From: Sphingobacterium sp. B16(2022)
GTDB lineage: Bacteria; Bacteroidota; Bacteroidia; Sphingobacteriales; Sphingobacteriaceae
Length of the DNA stretch: 64,000 nt
Direction: 5' to 3'
Assembly: GCF_012030425.1 (NCBI RefSeq)
Contig: NZ_JAAUVN010000007.1
Span: 236,019 to 300,018 of the forward strand
This document shows, piece by piece, positions 18,990 through 28,348 of the stretch. The notes under the pieces are model-generated. The model ran no database searches and was not told the origin of the DNA. It saw nothing but the letters and a program-made list of their open reading frames with translations. A program made the translations under genes and the position numbers. Each line of letters starts with the position of its first letter. The stretch's first letter is position 1.

Positions 18990-20015
18990 ATGAGTTCAAG
19001 ACGCCAATTTATTAGACAAGGTATTATTGGAGCAACAGCTATAGGTACTGTAGAGACGTTATCAAGTTTTTCAATTCCGCAGAAGCGGTCGGGAATGAAA
19101 CCGATCGTTATTTCAACTTGGGACTTTGGTATCGCGGCAAATCAGGCGGCATGGGAAGTGCTAAAAAAAGGCGGAAAAGCAATTGATGCCGTAGAGCAGG
19201 GAGTGCGTGTACCGGAAGCTGATTTAAAAAATATGACAGTAGGAAAAGGTGGATATCCAGATCGCGATGGTATCGTTACCTTAGATGCCTGTATCATGGA
19301 TTCAGAAGGAAACTGTGGTTCCGTAGCGGCCTTAGAGCATATCGCACATCCAATTTCTGTAGCTCGTCTGGTAATGGATAAAACACCACATGTGATGCTT
19401 GCAGGAGATGGTGCATTGCAGTTTGCGCTGGAGAATGGTTTTGAAAAAGAAGACCTGCTTACCCCAGAAGGAGAAAAAGCATGGAAAGAATGGTTAAAAG
19501 AAAAGAAATATAAACCGGTTATGAATATTGAGAACAAGTCATTCGCGGTCGAGCGTTTGCCAGGTAATCAGTATAATCATGATACAATAGGTATGCTTGC
19601 ATTGGATGCTCAAGGAAATCTATCTGGTGCATGTACAACAAGCGGTATGGCTTTTAAGATGCATGGCCGGGTAGGAGATAGCCCGATTATCGGAGCTGGA
19701 CTTTATGTAGACAATGAAGTAGGCGGGGCCACTTCTACAGGAGTAGGAGAGGAAGTCATTCGTACAGTAGGTAGTTTTTTAGTGGTCGAATTGATGCGTC
19801 AGGGATATTCACCGGAAGATGCCTGCAAAGAAGCTGTAAAACGTATTGTTAAGAAGAAACCTAATATTGCAAAAGATATTCAGGTAGGATTTTTAGCATT
19901 GAATAAAAAAGGTGAATATGGATCTTATGCTTTGCAAAAAGGATTCTCATACGCTGTATGTCATAACGAAAAGCAGGATCTGCTGATTCCAGGTTCCTAT
20001 TACTACAAATCATAA
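18990..20015 (+). CDS. N4-(beta-N-acetylglucosaminyl)-L-asparaginase family protein
   Basis: The 341-residue Ntn-hydrolase has a Tat-type signal (MSSRRQFIRQGIIGATAIGT). The autoproteolysis and nucleophile motif HDT (H197-D198-T199, followed by IGMLALD) marks the cleavage into alpha and beta chains, with Thr199 the N-terminal nucleophile. The pattern GNLSGACTTSGMAFKMHGRVGDSPIIGAG-like (G-x-x-CTTSG, then GRVGDSP) is characteristic of glycosylasparaginases rather than plant-type asparaginases. It would release GlcNAc from the asparagine linkage in glycopeptides in the periplasm. It is divergent from the NlpC/P60 gene, and TATACTTG at 18961-18968 may be its -7 box. Confidence 0.93.
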   Translation: MSSRRQFIRQGIIGATAIGTVETLSSFSIPQKRSGMKPIVISTWDFGIAANQAAWEVLKKGGKAIDAVEQGVRVPEADLKNMTVGKGGYPDRDGIVTLDACIMDSEGNCGSVAALEHIAHPISVARLVMDKTPHVMLAGDGALQFALENGFEKEDLLTPEGEKAWKEWLKEKKYKPVMNIENKSFAVERLPGNQYNHDTIGMLALDAQGNLSGACTTSGMAFKMHGRVGDSPIIGAGLYVDNEVGGATSTGVGEEVIRTVGSFLVVELMRQGYSPEDACKEAVKRIVKKKPNIAKDIQVGFLALNKKGEYGSYALQKGFSYAVCHNEKQDLLIPGSYYYKS

Positions 20016-20089
20016 TTTTTCAAAATCAGTAAACTATTATGACGCTTTTTCTGTCATTTAATTTCTAAGTTTCCTCAATTATTTATTTT

Positions 20090-20119
20090 TTGATGGTGGA
20101 GGAGAGATCGATAAATTTG
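20090..20119 (+). promoter_or_regulatory. Promoter of msrA, sharing its core with the recN promoter
   Basis: TTG at 20090-20092, 19 nt, then TAAATTTG at 20112-20119 is an exact Bacteroidota promoter. The spacer (GGAGAGA, CGATA) is nearly the same as that in front of recN at 38137-38166. A second TAAGTTTG occurs at 20151-20158 without a well-placed TTG. Confidence 0.75.
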
Positions 20120-20178
20120 AAAGTTTGTAATTTTACTAAACAAATTTATCTAAGTTTGAATATAAAATATATTAAAAT

Positions 20179-20694
20179 ATGAAAGCAACATTTGGAGGCG
20201 GCTGTTTTTGGTGTACGGAAGTTATTTTTCAAAATACTGAAGGTGTAAAATCCGTTTTACCAGGATATATGGGCGGGCTAAATGATAATCCTACCTATGA
20301 GCAGGTATGTACAGGTACCACAGAACATGTTGAAGTGGTACAGATTGAATACGATGAAGATCTTGTTAATTACGAAGAATTATTGAAGATCTTCTTTAAA
20401 ACGCATAACCCAACGACGTTAAACCGTCAAGGTAATGATGTCGGTACGCAATATAGATCGGTCGTATTTTTCCACGATGAGGAACAGGAAATACTCGCTA
20501 AGAATTTTATTGATGAGTTAGATAGTGAGGATGTTTTTGAAGATCCTATTGTGACTACTGTAGAGCCAGCGGTTACTTTTTGGGTAGCAGAAAACTATCA
20601 TCACAATTATTTCAATACGCATCCTGAAAATCCTTTCTGTTCTGTTGTTATTGCACCAAAACTTCAAAAATTCATCAAAGAGTTTAAAGATTAA
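20179..20694 (+). CDS. msrA: Peptide-methionine (S)-S-oxide reductase MsrA
   Basis: The 171-residue cytosolic enzyme reduces the S form of methionine sulfoxide. The catalytic motif GGCFWCTE is at residues 7-14, and the family segments GYMGG, YEQVCTGTTEHVEVVQI, FFKTHNPTTLNRQGNDVGTQYRS and FWVAENYHHNYF follow in order. The second cysteine in GCFWC (C13) and a C-terminal cysteine (NPFCSV) could serve as resolving residues. There is no fused MsrB domain and no signal peptide. It has its own promoter (20090-20119) and terminator (20701-20746), so it is a single-gene unit. Confidence 0.97.
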   Translation: MKATFGGGCFWCTEVIFQNTEGVKSVLPGYMGGLNDNPTYEQVCTGTTEHVEVVQIEYDEDLVNYEELLKIFFKTHNPTTLNRQGNDVGTQYRSVVFFHDEEQEILAKNFIDELDSEDVFEDPIVTTVEPAVTFWVAENYHHNYFNTHPENPFCSVVIAPKLQKFIKEFKD

Positions 20695-20700
20695 AAGATT

Positions 20701-20746
20701 TTAGAACATAAAAAAACCGCTTAATAGCGGTTTTTTTATGTTCTAA
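20701..20746. terminator. Bidirectional terminator between msrA and the parC-like gene
   Basis: A perfect 21-bp stem (TTAGAACATAAAAAAACCGCT and its complement) with a 4-nt loop. T-runs on both strands suit the two convergent genes. Confidence 0.93.
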
Positions 20747-20776
20747 TATAGCTGTAAAGTTATTTGCTTCTAAGCT

Positions 20777-23476
20777 TTAAAATAACTCAATCTGTCCGCC
20801 ATTATCCGTTTGGATATCGTCAGGATTTGTTATTTCCAATTTAATATCACTTTGGCTATTCGTTGCTTCAGCTGTCTTTTCCGTTTCCTCACCAGATTCA
20901 GAAGTTTCAGTAGGAGCTGTCACCTCTTCCTTGGCATTCACGGCCAGATCAATTTCATCAGTAGTCAGTTTAACACTCTTCACCGTATGAAAGGATAGGC
21001 GGTTACCTTGCGCTTTCAAACCTTTGACATCAATAATTTCATTCAAAGGTTGATCTAAACTCTCCTCTGTCTGCGATTTTCCTTTCAGAACTTCCAGGTG
21101 TACCACAGGATCTGTACTGTTTGTCAGCACGATAAGTTTTGATCCAGGTTCGTCATTAATAAATGACACACTTTTACCGACAGGAATATCATCAAATTTA
21201 AATCGCTTCACATAGTAGGTGCCCGATTTACCATCTTGATGGATTGCAGTATAAACATGATCAGGGAAGTATTTCTCGATGCGAATCATCTTATCATCGA
21301 AATAATTGCTCAGATCAAAATTAGACAGCTCGTAAGTACCGTCCGACATGACGATCAAGATTTTGTCGTCACCATCAAACTCCCCTAAATATTGACCTCT
21401 TTCATCAGCATTTAAACGTTTGGTGATTTTATCAAACCAGATCTTACGGCCAGCTAAGGTCGAAACCCCAGCGCTTTTGAACGTGATCTTTTTAACCGGA
21501 TATTTCGAAACAATATTTCCTTGAGATGCACGGCCTTTGATGGCTATTTCAGCAAAATTCATGTCGAAATTAAGCTTTCTTAATTTCGTATGTGGCTTCA
21601 GTTGAATATTGACTACCTCTGCCTCTCCATTCGGATTTGCAGTGAAGTAAGTTACTTTAGAACCCTTTGATCCTTTGCTGATGTCATATTCTTTATCACG
21701 CGTCACGCCGACAACAGCAAAACGTTTGATGAAACTTGTACCCGTGTCTCCTTCTTTATAGATGGCATTGTAAATTGTTCGCTCATCGCCCTTTTTAAAG
21801 ACAGCGACATGGATGATATCTTTTCCGACAAATACTTTGTCCTGAATTTTGGTGACTACATATTTGCCATCTGCACGGAAAACAATGATGTCATCGATGT
21901 CCGAACAGTCACATACAAATTCATCTTTCTTCATGCCCGAGCCGATGAAACCCTCTTCGCGGTTGACATATAGTTTTGCATTGGCCAAAGCGACCTGTGT
22001 AGCTTCAACGCGATCAAAAGCTCTTAATTCAGTCTTGCGGCCACGACCTTTACCATATTTATCACGCAATCTTTCATACCATGCAATTGCATAGTCAGTC
22101 AAATGTTTAAGATGGCGTTTAACATTCTTGATTTCATCCTCTAGAGAAGCCATCTGATCATCAGCCTTTTTCACATCAAAGCGCGTGATGCTACTCATCG
22201 GTTTATCGATCAATCGCTTATAATCTTCAGGGACGATAGGACGGTAGAACTGGGAGAAAAACGGTTCGAAAAGACCATTTAGCACTTCAACAACCGTATC
22301 GAAATCTCCAGCATTTTCGTATTGAGGATGCTTATACATACCCTCTTGAATGAAGATTTTCAGTAAACTGCTAAAGAATATCTTCTCTAAGAGATCATGT
22401 AATTTGATTTCAAGTTCTTGTTTTAATAAGTTCTTTGTATTGATGGTGTTTTCAATCAAGATATCATTAACACTCAAAAAGTGCGGTTTATCTTCTTTGA
22501 TCACACAGGTATTTGGTGAAATGGACACCTCACAGGCTGTGAAAGCAAATAAAGCATCAATCGTAACATCAGGAGATATTCCCGGAGCTAGATGCACTAT
22601 AATCTCCACAAACTCTGCCGTATTATCTTCGATTTTCTTGATTTTGATTTTCCCCTTATCATTCGCTGCAACAACGCTGTCTATTAATCCACCGGTAGTT
22701 GTTCCAAAAGGAATTTCAGTAATCGCTAATGTTTTCTTATCACGCTCCTCAATTTTTGCACGGACACGGATCTTGCCACCGCGTTGGCCTTCATTGTAAG
22801 CTGAGCAATCTGCCATTCCTCCCGTTGGAAAATCAGGAAGGATATGTGGTCTTTCGCCATTCAAAACCTGGATGGAACCATCAATTAACTCCAGGAAGTT
22901 ATGAGGCATAATTTTAGTAGCCAAACCTACAGCAATACCTTCGGCACCCTGAGCCAACAATAGCGGGAATTTGACAGGTAACGTAACCGGTTCTTTATTA
23001 CGGCCGTCATAACTCAATTGCCAGTTTGTTGTTTCTGGATTGAAGACAACATCCAGAGCAAACTTCGATAGACGTCCTTCGATATAACGAGGAGCAGCAG
23101 AAGCATCTCCGGTAATAGGATCACCCCAGTTCCCCTGACAGTCAATCAGTAGGTTTTTTTGACCGATCTGAACCATAGCATCGCCGATTGAAGCATCACC
23201 ATGAGGATGATATTTCATCGTGTTACCGATCACATTTGCGGCTTTGTTATATCTTCCGTCATCCATCTCTTTCAATGAATGCAGGATACGTCGTTGTACA
23301 GGTTTAAAACCATCATTGATATGAGGTACAGCGCGATCTAAAATAACATAAGATGCATAGTCCAAAAACCAGTTTTCATACAAACCCGAAAGTGGAATTG
23401 TTTTACTGTTATTTGTCTGTTCGTTATTTAATTCTTCTTGATTATCGTCTGCAGGATAGTTTGTTTCTTCACTCAT
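20777..23476 (-). CDS. parC: DNA topoisomerase IV subunit A-like (GyrA/ParC family)
   Basis: The 899-residue type IIA topoisomerase A subunit has its catalytic tyrosine at Y131 (AAPRYIEG), preceded by the quinolone-pocket segment HPHGDASIGDAM. Alanine (A95) sits where E. coli GyrA has Ser83, and D99 matches Asp87; this HPHGDASI form is usual for Bacteroidota ParC-type proteins. The breakage-reunion domain is followed by the coiled-coil tower (around residues 430-490) and a beta-propeller-like C-terminal domain. It ends in an acidic, Glu/Thr-rich tail. The propeller lacks an obvious GyrA box, which favours topoisomerase IV over gyrase. No parE partner is adjacent in this window. Confidence 0.9.
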   Translation of the reverse strand: MSEETNYPADDNQEELNNEQTNNSKTIPLSGLYENWFLDYASYVILDRAVPHINDGFKPVQRRILHSLKEMDDGRYNKAANVIGNTMKYHPHGDASIGDAMVQIGQKNLLIDCQGNWGDPITGDASAAPRYIEGRLSKFALDVVFNPETTNWQLSYDGRNKEPVTLPVKFPLLLAQGAEGIAVGLATKIMPHNFLELIDGSIQVLNGERPHILPDFPTGGMADCSAYNEGQRGGKIRVRAKIEERDKKTLAITEIPFGTTTGGLIDSVVAANDKGKIKIKKIEDNTAEFVEIIVHLAPGISPDVTIDALFAFTACEVSISPNTCVIKEDKPHFLSVNDILIENTINTKNLLKQELEIKLHDLLEKIFFSSLLKIFIQEGMYKHPQYENAGDFDTVVEVLNGLFEPFFSQFYRPIVPEDYKRLIDKPMSSITRFDVKKADDQMASLEDEIKNVKRHLKHLTDYAIAWYERLRDKYGKGRGRKTELRAFDRVEATQVALANAKLYVNREEGFIGSGMKKDEFVCDCSDIDDIIVFRADGKYVVTKIQDKVFVGKDIIHVAVFKKGDERTIYNAIYKEGDTGTSFIKRFAVVGVTRDKEYDISKGSKGSKVTYFTANPNGEAEVVNIQLKPHTKLRKLNFDMNFAEIAIKGRASQGNIVSKYPVKKITFKSAGVSTLAGRKIWFDKITKRLNADERGQYLGEFDGDDKILIVMSDGTYELSNFDLSNYFDDKMIRIEKYFPDHVYTAIHQDGKSGTYYVKRFKFDDIPVGKSVSFINDEPGSKLIVLTNSTDPVVHLEVLKGKSQTEESLDQPLNEIIDVKGLKAQGNRLSFHTVKSVKLTTDEIDLAVNAKEEVTAPTETSESGEETEKTAEATNSQSDIKLEITNPDDIQTDNGGQIELF

Positions 23477-23651
23477 GTAATCAATAATATGGTGTTTTTA
23501 TTCTAATTTGCTGCAAGAAAGCATCGTTTTTTGCAAGCGTAAAAATACGAAAAGCATTTCGTTTTATCCAAAGGATATACAAATAGATTTACATTGAAAA
23601 TTTCAACATTCAAAAGTGGCATTCTAAATTCAGAAAAGATGCATTCAGGTC

Positions 23652-24191
23652 TTATTTAGCATCTTCAACCCGATCATACCAATAACAGTCCATGTCCCAG
23701 ATGGTAAACTTAAAAGTATCCGTAATCTTAAATCCAGCCTTCTCCAATACATTTCGCGAGCCTTGATTATCGACGTGCGTAATGGCATGGAGAGGTATAT
23801 GCGTCATGTTTTCATAGTAAAAGGCAATACAGGCCAATGCCGCTTCTGTGGCATAACCTTTACCCCAGGACTCTTTACGGTAGCGATAGCCAAAGTCTAG
23901 AAAATTGACCCGATCATTCATCGGTTCGTCGATAAATTTAAATCCGGTCCAGCCTATAAATTGATTTGTTGCTTTTTCAATAACAGCAACACGTCCTGTA
24001 CCATATGCTTCATATTGCTGCAGCAAACTAAGAATATAATCTTTTGCCTCTTCACTCGATTTTAAAGGAGATCTGTTTAAATAGAGATGAACTTCCGGTT
24101 GCGAATCCATCGCATAGAATTCTTCAACATCATCTAAAGTTATCGGACGAATAAGTAGTCTCTCCGTTTCGAGTGTAGGTACGTATTTCAT
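23652..24191 (-). CDS. RimJ/RimL-type GNAT acetyltransferase
   Basis: The 179-residue protein starts LETERLLIRPITLDDVEEFY, the standard opening of RimJ/RimL-family acetyltransferases. It contains IGWTGFKFID and FGYRYRKESWGKGYATEAAL, the acetyl-CoA-binding motif (RxxxGKGYATEA). It closes with THVDNQGSRNVLEKAGFKIT, the conserved N-x-x-S-x-x-V-L-E-K-x-G-F segment. It transfers acetyl from acetyl-CoA to an amine, possibly a protein N-terminus or a small molecule; the substrate cannot be told. It is transcribed away from the fatty-acid-hydroxylase gene and has no operon partner. Confidence 0.9.
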   Translation of the reverse strand: MKYVPTLETERLLIRPITLDDVEEFYAMDSQPEVHLYLNRSPLKSSEEAKDYILSLLQQYEAYGTGRVAVIEKATNQFIGWTGFKFIDEPMNDRVNFLDFGYRYRKESWGKGYATEAALACIAFYYENMTHIPLHAITHVDNQGSRNVLEKAGFKITDTFKFTIWDMDCYWYDRVEDAK

Positions 24192-24260
24192 AAAAATATT
24201 ATTTAAAGTAAAGTTAATAGAAATTAATTATCTTCAACTATTTAAAGCTTAGTGAAGAAA

Positions 24261-24971
24261 ATGGATACAATGGGGAGAGAAATTGTTGATTACTTACATC
24301 AGGCAGATTTTTCGGCAGTCGTACAACTAGCATTTCTAGGGAATTTTCTGCTATTTTTCTTATCCATTACATTTTATGCTGTGGCGCACTATCTGTATAA
24401 CAGCAAGCAGGAGTTGGTTGAGCGTCATCCCATATTGAAAGCAGATATTGGAAATGCAATTTTAAATATCTCCCTTAATGCGGTTGTTGCCATTGCGGGC
24501 ATTTATATGTTAAGAATTGGATGGATTAAAATAGTTGATCTTGATTGGAAGGTATTTCCAATCAAATTTTTAGGCGTTTTGTTTCTTGTGGATTTTTTGA
24601 TGTTTATACTGCACTGGCTTGTTCACAAATCCATTTTATATCGTTATTTTCATTATAGGCACCATACCTTCGAACGTACAAATGCATTGAGTCTCTTTGT
24701 GATGCATCCACTAGAAAATGTGATGTTCGGAGCTATTCTGATCATCACCTTTATGTTAATTCCCTGCGATATTTTTACAGTTGGTTTTTATCTAGGATTC
24801 AATCTCTTGTGGGGAATATTAGGACATATTGGGTTTAATCTGTTAGAGTTTAAAAATCGATGGATCACCAATGGTCTTTTTCATATGAATCATCATCATG
24901 ATATTCATGTCAATTTTGGTTTTTATACCTCAATCTGGGATAGACTCTTCCAAACTCATCGGGAATCCTGA
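24261..24971 (+). CDS. Fatty acid hydroxylase / sterol desaturase family membrane protein
   Basis: The 236-residue protein (ATG at 24261; an in-frame GTG lies 9 bp upstream) has about five hydrophobic helices. The histidine clusters of the di-iron hydroxylase superfamily are present: HWLVH, YFHYRHHTFE, HPLEN and the C-terminal FHMNHHHDIHVNFG. These residues bind the non-heme di-iron centre that oxidizes a lipid substrate using oxygen. Homologues range from C-5 sterol desaturases to carotenoid and fatty-acid hydroxylases, and the substrate here is not identifiable. It stands alone, ending in a convergent terminator at 25036-25089. Confidence 0.87.
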   Translation: MDTMGREIVDYLHQADFSAVVQLAFLGNFLLFFLSITFYAVAHYLYNSKQELVERHPILKADIGNAILNISLNAVVAIAGIYMLRIGWIKIVDLDWKVFPIKFLGVLFLVDFLMFILHWLVHKSILYRYFHYRHHTFERTNALSLFVMHPLENVMFGAILIITFMLIPCDIFTVGFYLGFNLLWGILGHIGFNLLEFKNRWITNGLFHMNHHHDIHVNFGFYTSIWDRLFQTHRES

Positions 24972-25035
24972 AACCAGGAATACACTAAATTCAGCAATGT
25001 CAATCATCAAAAATCCGGTTGCAATAAAAGATCAT

Positions 25036-25089
25036 ATAAAACAATTCGTCCAAGAATCATCTTTCAGATCCTTGGACGAATTGTTTTAT
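25036..25089. terminator. Bidirectional terminator between hydroxylase and AI-2E genes
   Basis: A perfect 19-bp inverted repeat (ATAAAACAATTCGTCCAAG and complement) with a 16-nt loop separates two convergent genes. A-rich and T-rich stem ends face outward. Confidence 0.88.
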
Positions 25090-25107
25090 CACTTAGTAAA
25101 AGAGTAT

Positions 25108-26304
25108 TTACAGTTTTTTATCTGTACTGTTTGTATCATCCTGCGAAGCCGATTCCACAACAGTTGGTGTAAGAAACTTTTTAGGTTTCCGTACAATTCC
25201 CCATTTTTGAAGCAGTTCCTGTGTTGCATTTCGTTTGAGATGCTCTTTTTCAGGCTCACCGATTAAATATCCGAAAGGCTCCATGCTAGGGATCGCATCA
25301 AAAATCACCTTTAAGGTTGCGAACATCGGTAGCGCTAGAATTAATCCTGCTAAACCAAAAATCATTCCGCCCAGTAGAATAGCAATAATGGCCATCAGGG
25401 GATTGATACTTACTTTGCTGCCGACGATATTAGGAGTAATAATATTACCTTCTAAAAATTGGACCACCTGGAACCAGGCAATCACACCGACCGCATATAA
25501 AGCGCTATCTTTTGTCGCCAACGCAAACAAAGCCGGTAAGATTGAGCCAATAGCGATACCGATATAAGGCAATAACATGAGCAAAGAAGCCATAGAGCCG
25601 AAAAACCAGGCGTATTGAATACCCATCAACATGAGACCTACTGTATTCAGCACAGCGACAATTCCCATCACCATTACAAGCCCCAGACAATAACTTTGTA
25701 CTACCTCATAGATTTTGCTCAGTACAGCATGAATTTTCTTGTTATCCGTGTTTTTGAACGATTTAAAGAAAAACTCTTTAAAAAAATCACGGTAGTAAAG
25801 GAGAAAGAAAATAAAGATAGGAACTAAGATAACACCAGCTAATGTACTTCCGATTGAACCAAAAGCTGTTGACATATAACCACCCACATTTTCTAAAGCA
25901 TTATTTCCTTGCTCTTTCATCTTTTGAATCACCTCACTTCGCTCTAATCCGAATTGAGATTGAATCCAGTTCTGTATCGATTCTACAGCAGCCAATACTT
26001 TTTCCTGAATCGCTACAGCATCTTTTCCAATGATAATACTTTGATGTACAATAAACCATATCAAAGTGCTGATAATTAAGATGGCAATAATAACAGCCAT
26101 GATAGAAGCGGCCGCCTTCCCAAATCTCAATTTATTTTCAAAAAAAGATGCAATCGGGTAGAGCGTCATTGAAAGAATGATCGCAAAAAGTAACGGTACG
26201 ATAACACTTTGAGTAACATATAAAAATCCGATGATTAATGCTAGGGCAAACAAACTTGAGGCAAGCTCAACTGAATACGGTTTTTTTCCTGATTTACTTT
26301 CCAT
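25108..26304 (-). CDS. AI-2E family transporter (PF01594, formerly UPF0118)
   Basis: The 398-residue inner-membrane protein has the layout of the AI-2E exporter/PerM family. Two N-terminal helices come first, then a large loop with an amphipathic region (about 90-150). Paired helices follow, including VILVPIFIFFLLYYRDFF, and then the conserved segments LLMLLPYIGIAIGSILPALFAL, EGNIITPNIVGSKVSINPLMAIIAILLGGMIFGLAGLILALPMFATLKVI. Named members export autoinducer-2 or exchange Na+/H+, but most are uncharacterized, so the cargo is unknown. The charged C-terminal tail (about 345-398) is cytosolic. It is separated by 46 bp from the MFS gene on the same strand. Confidence 0.88.
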   Translation of the reverse strand: MESKSGKKPYSVELASSLFALALIIGFLYVTQSVIVPLLFAIILSMTLYPIASFFENKLRFGKAAASIMAVIIAILIISTLIWFIVHQSIIIGKDAVAIQEKVLAAVESIQNWIQSQFGLERSEVIQKMKEQGNNALENVGGYMSTAFGSIGSTLAGVILVPIFIFFLLYYRDFFKEFFFKSFKNTDNKKIHAVLSKIYEVVQSYCLGLVMVMGIVAVLNTVGLMLMGIQYAWFFGSMASLLMLLPYIGIAIGSILPALFALATKDSALYAVGVIAWFQVVQFLEGNIITPNIVGSKVSINPLMAIIAILLGGMIFGLAGLILALPMFATLKVIFDAIPSMEPFGYLIGEPEKEHLKRNATQELLQKWGIVRKPKKFLTPTVVESASQDDTNSTDKKL

Positions 26305-26350
26305 ATATGACTGCTAACAAATAAAGGGTTAATCTTAATTGAGAATACAA

Positions 26351-27529
26351 TTAAGCTTTTTTCTTTCTATAGCTAAATCCTTGCCAAAAAAACATATAGA
26401 GTAAAGCGATACCTAAAAACAAAGCGTTAAAATACATCACTTGCGGTATCCGGGTGATAATATCCTGATAGTACATCCCTGCAAATAAGGCACCTAAACC
26501 AATACCTGCCTCCATCGATATGTACATCGTCGCTACCGCACGTCCACGTTGATTATGCTTACCAAGGTCTATAGTCCAGGCATTGATCGCAGGAGATAAG
26601 ATTCCTGTACCGATACCGTATATACTTGCACCTAACATCAGCTTGTTAAAGGAATCTCCCTGTCCGATGAGGAACAATGAAATACCAACAATGAGTAAAC
26701 CGATCATAATTACTTTGGTACGTCCATATTTATCCGATGCTTTTCCAGATATGAAGCGGATCAAAATTGATGCAATCGTATATGCAGCAAAGAATATCCC
26801 TTTGTTGCTCAGGTTGAGGTGATCACTCCAATCGGGGATTAATGTCAATATGGCTCCGAATGCGGAGTAAGATAGAAACGTTACAATTCCCGCTGGCAAT
26901 ACACCGATATCAATGATGTCGGTACGCGAGATTTTGAACATGGATAAATTGAGCTTTTCTTTTTTTGCAACTGTTTCCTTCATATTCATGACAATAACAA
27001 TAGAAAGAAGTGCAAAAAGAGATGAGCTATAGAACATGATATTGATACCAAAGTATTGGAAAATTGCACTACCGATAGCGGGACCTACTGCACCACCAAT
27101 TGCAAAACAGAGACCATGCATCCCCAAAGCCTCACCCCACCGTTCGCGCGGAATAATATCAGCAACATAAGCTGAAGTAGCAGTAGGTTTGAAACCTGTC
27201 GAAAAACCATGAATCAATCTCAAAAGAAGAAAACCGGAGACTGTGGTGAGTATCGGATACAGAAAACCACATAAAAAACAAACAATAGATCCGATGGCCA
27301 TAACCGGTACGCGTCCCCATCGATCGGTCAATTTACCACTGAAAGGACGTGAGATACCAGCTGTTAAAGTAAATAGAGCTATGATGAGACCTTTATGTTC
27401 AGCACCTCCCATTTGACTCAGGTAGTTCGGAAGTTCTGGAATAATCATATTGAAACTTGCAGAGAAAAGTAACGAACTCAGACAGAGAAGGGCAAATTGT
27501 AATGTATAAATGGATTTATTTTCAGTCAT
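26351..27529 (-). CDS. Major facilitator superfamily transporter
   Basis: The 392-residue inner-membrane protein has 12 predicted hydrophobic segments. The MFS motif A appears after helix 2 as GKLTDRWGRVPVMAIG and is repeated in the second half as GKASDKYGRTKVIMIG. A glycine- and proline-rich helix (GALFGPAIGS-like: AIGGAVGPAIGSAI) marks the drug-exporter-like subgroup. It probably exports a small molecule with proton coupling, but the substrate is unknown. It is followed by the AI-2E gene at 46 bp and preceded by the TrmH-like methyltransferase at 63 bp, all on the minus strand. Confidence 0.9.
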   Translation of the reverse strand: MTENKSIYTLQFALLCLSSLLFSASFNMIIPELPNYLSQMGGAEHKGLIIALFTLTAGISRPFSGKLTDRWGRVPVMAIGSIVCFLCGFLYPILTTVSGFLLLRLIHGFSTGFKPTATSAYVADIIPRERWGEALGMHGLCFAIGGAVGPAIGSAIFQYFGINIMFYSSSLFALLSIVIVMNMKETVAKKEKLNLSMFKISRTDIIDIGVLPAGIVTFLSYSAFGAILTLIPDWSDHLNLSNKGIFFAAYTIASILIRFISGKASDKYGRTKVIMIGLLIVGISLFLIGQGDSFNKLMLGASIYGIGTGILSPAINAWTIDLGKHNQRGRAVATMYISMEAGIGLGALFAGMYYQDIITRIPQVMYFNALFLGIALLYMFFWQGFSYRKKKA

Positions 27530-27592
27530 GGTAAACGGACTCTTGTTTGTGTAAAAAATGAATCGCCTTCTTTTTGAAGAGAAGGCGATGTC

Positions 27593-28342
27593 TTATAATT
27601 TTTTTGTTCGCGCTATTTCCGAACAAAAGATCGTGGTTGCTACAGCGACATTTAAAGATTCTGCCTCACCGATCCTCGGAATCGTGACAGGTTTGTCGAC
27701 CAATTCGATGAGCTCATCCGAAATCCCATTTCCCTCATTTCCAAGAACAAGGAGACCTTCATCTCTCCAGTCGGTTTCGTAAATACTATCGCCGTTGAGT
27801 AAAGCACCAAAAACAGGTAATTTAGCGTCTTGAATAAAAGCCTTTAAATCGAGATAATGGATCTCGATACGTGAAAGAGAACCCATTGTAGCCTGGACGA
27901 CTTTAGGGTTATAAGCATCGACAGTACCGATCGAACAAAGGATCCGTTGAAAACCAAACCATTCAGCTGTGCGGATAATGGTGCCGAGATTTCCAGGATC
28001 CTGGATGTCATCCAATAGTAAGGTGTGCTGTCCTTTGAAATCTTTTATGGCTAAAGCCTCCTGTTTCGGTATATGTACTAGAGCTAGTATACCCTGCGGA
28101 GATTTTAAGCCGCTGATTTTTTGAAATTCGTTTTCAGTCAGCACATAAGATTTTATTTTTCCCGATATTTTACCCACTTTTGCGAGTACATCTTCTGTAT
28201 AAAATAAGCTGTCAACTTGATAAGAGGAAGATAGAAATTCGATAACAGATTTTATTCCTTCGACAATAAAAAGACCATGTTGTTTGCGAAACTTTTTATT
28301 TTGAAGTGATGATATTAGAGTAATTTGTGCTTTTGACAACAT
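27593..28342 (-). CDS. TrmH/SpoU-family RNA 2'-O-methyltransferase
   Basis: The 249-residue protein has an N-terminal substrate-binding region (SKAQITLISSLQNKKFRKQHG, seen in rRNA and tRNA methyltransferases) and a C-terminal SPOUT knot. The three family motifs are clear: LLLDDIQDPGNLGTIIRTAEWFGF (motif 1), LLVLGNEGNGIS (motif 2) and VTIPRIGEAESLNVAVATTIFCSEIAR (motif 3). It would transfer a methyl group from S-adenosylmethionine to a ribose in rRNA or tRNA. Which nucleotide cannot be read from sequence. Its start is only 6 bp from that of the divergent BamA-like gene, so promoters overlap the coding regions. Confidence 0.93.
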   Translation of the reverse strand: MLSKAQITLISSLQNKKFRKQHGLFIVEGIKSVIEFLSSSYQVDSLFYTEDVLAKVGKISGKIKSYVLTENEFQKISGLKSPQGILALVHIPKQEALAIKDFKGQHTLLLDDIQDPGNLGTIIRTAEWFGFQRILCSIGTVDAYNPKVVQATMGSLSRIEIHYLDLKAFIQDAKLPVFGALLNGDSIYETDWRDEGLLVLGNEGNGISDELIELVDKPVTIPRIGEAESLNVAVATTIFCSEIARTKKL

Positions 28343-28348
28343 TTTTTA

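Noticed and set aside
17581..18999. Longer NlpC/P60 protein starting at 18999
   Set aside because: It would overlap the divergent asparaginase gene and place 64 non-conserved residues before a good signal peptide at 18807.
20777..23476. Gyrase subunit A instead of topoisomerase IV
   Set aside because: The HPHGDASIGDAM form, the acidic tail and the lack of an evident GyrA box favour the ParC type, although a definite call would need the second paralogue for comparison.
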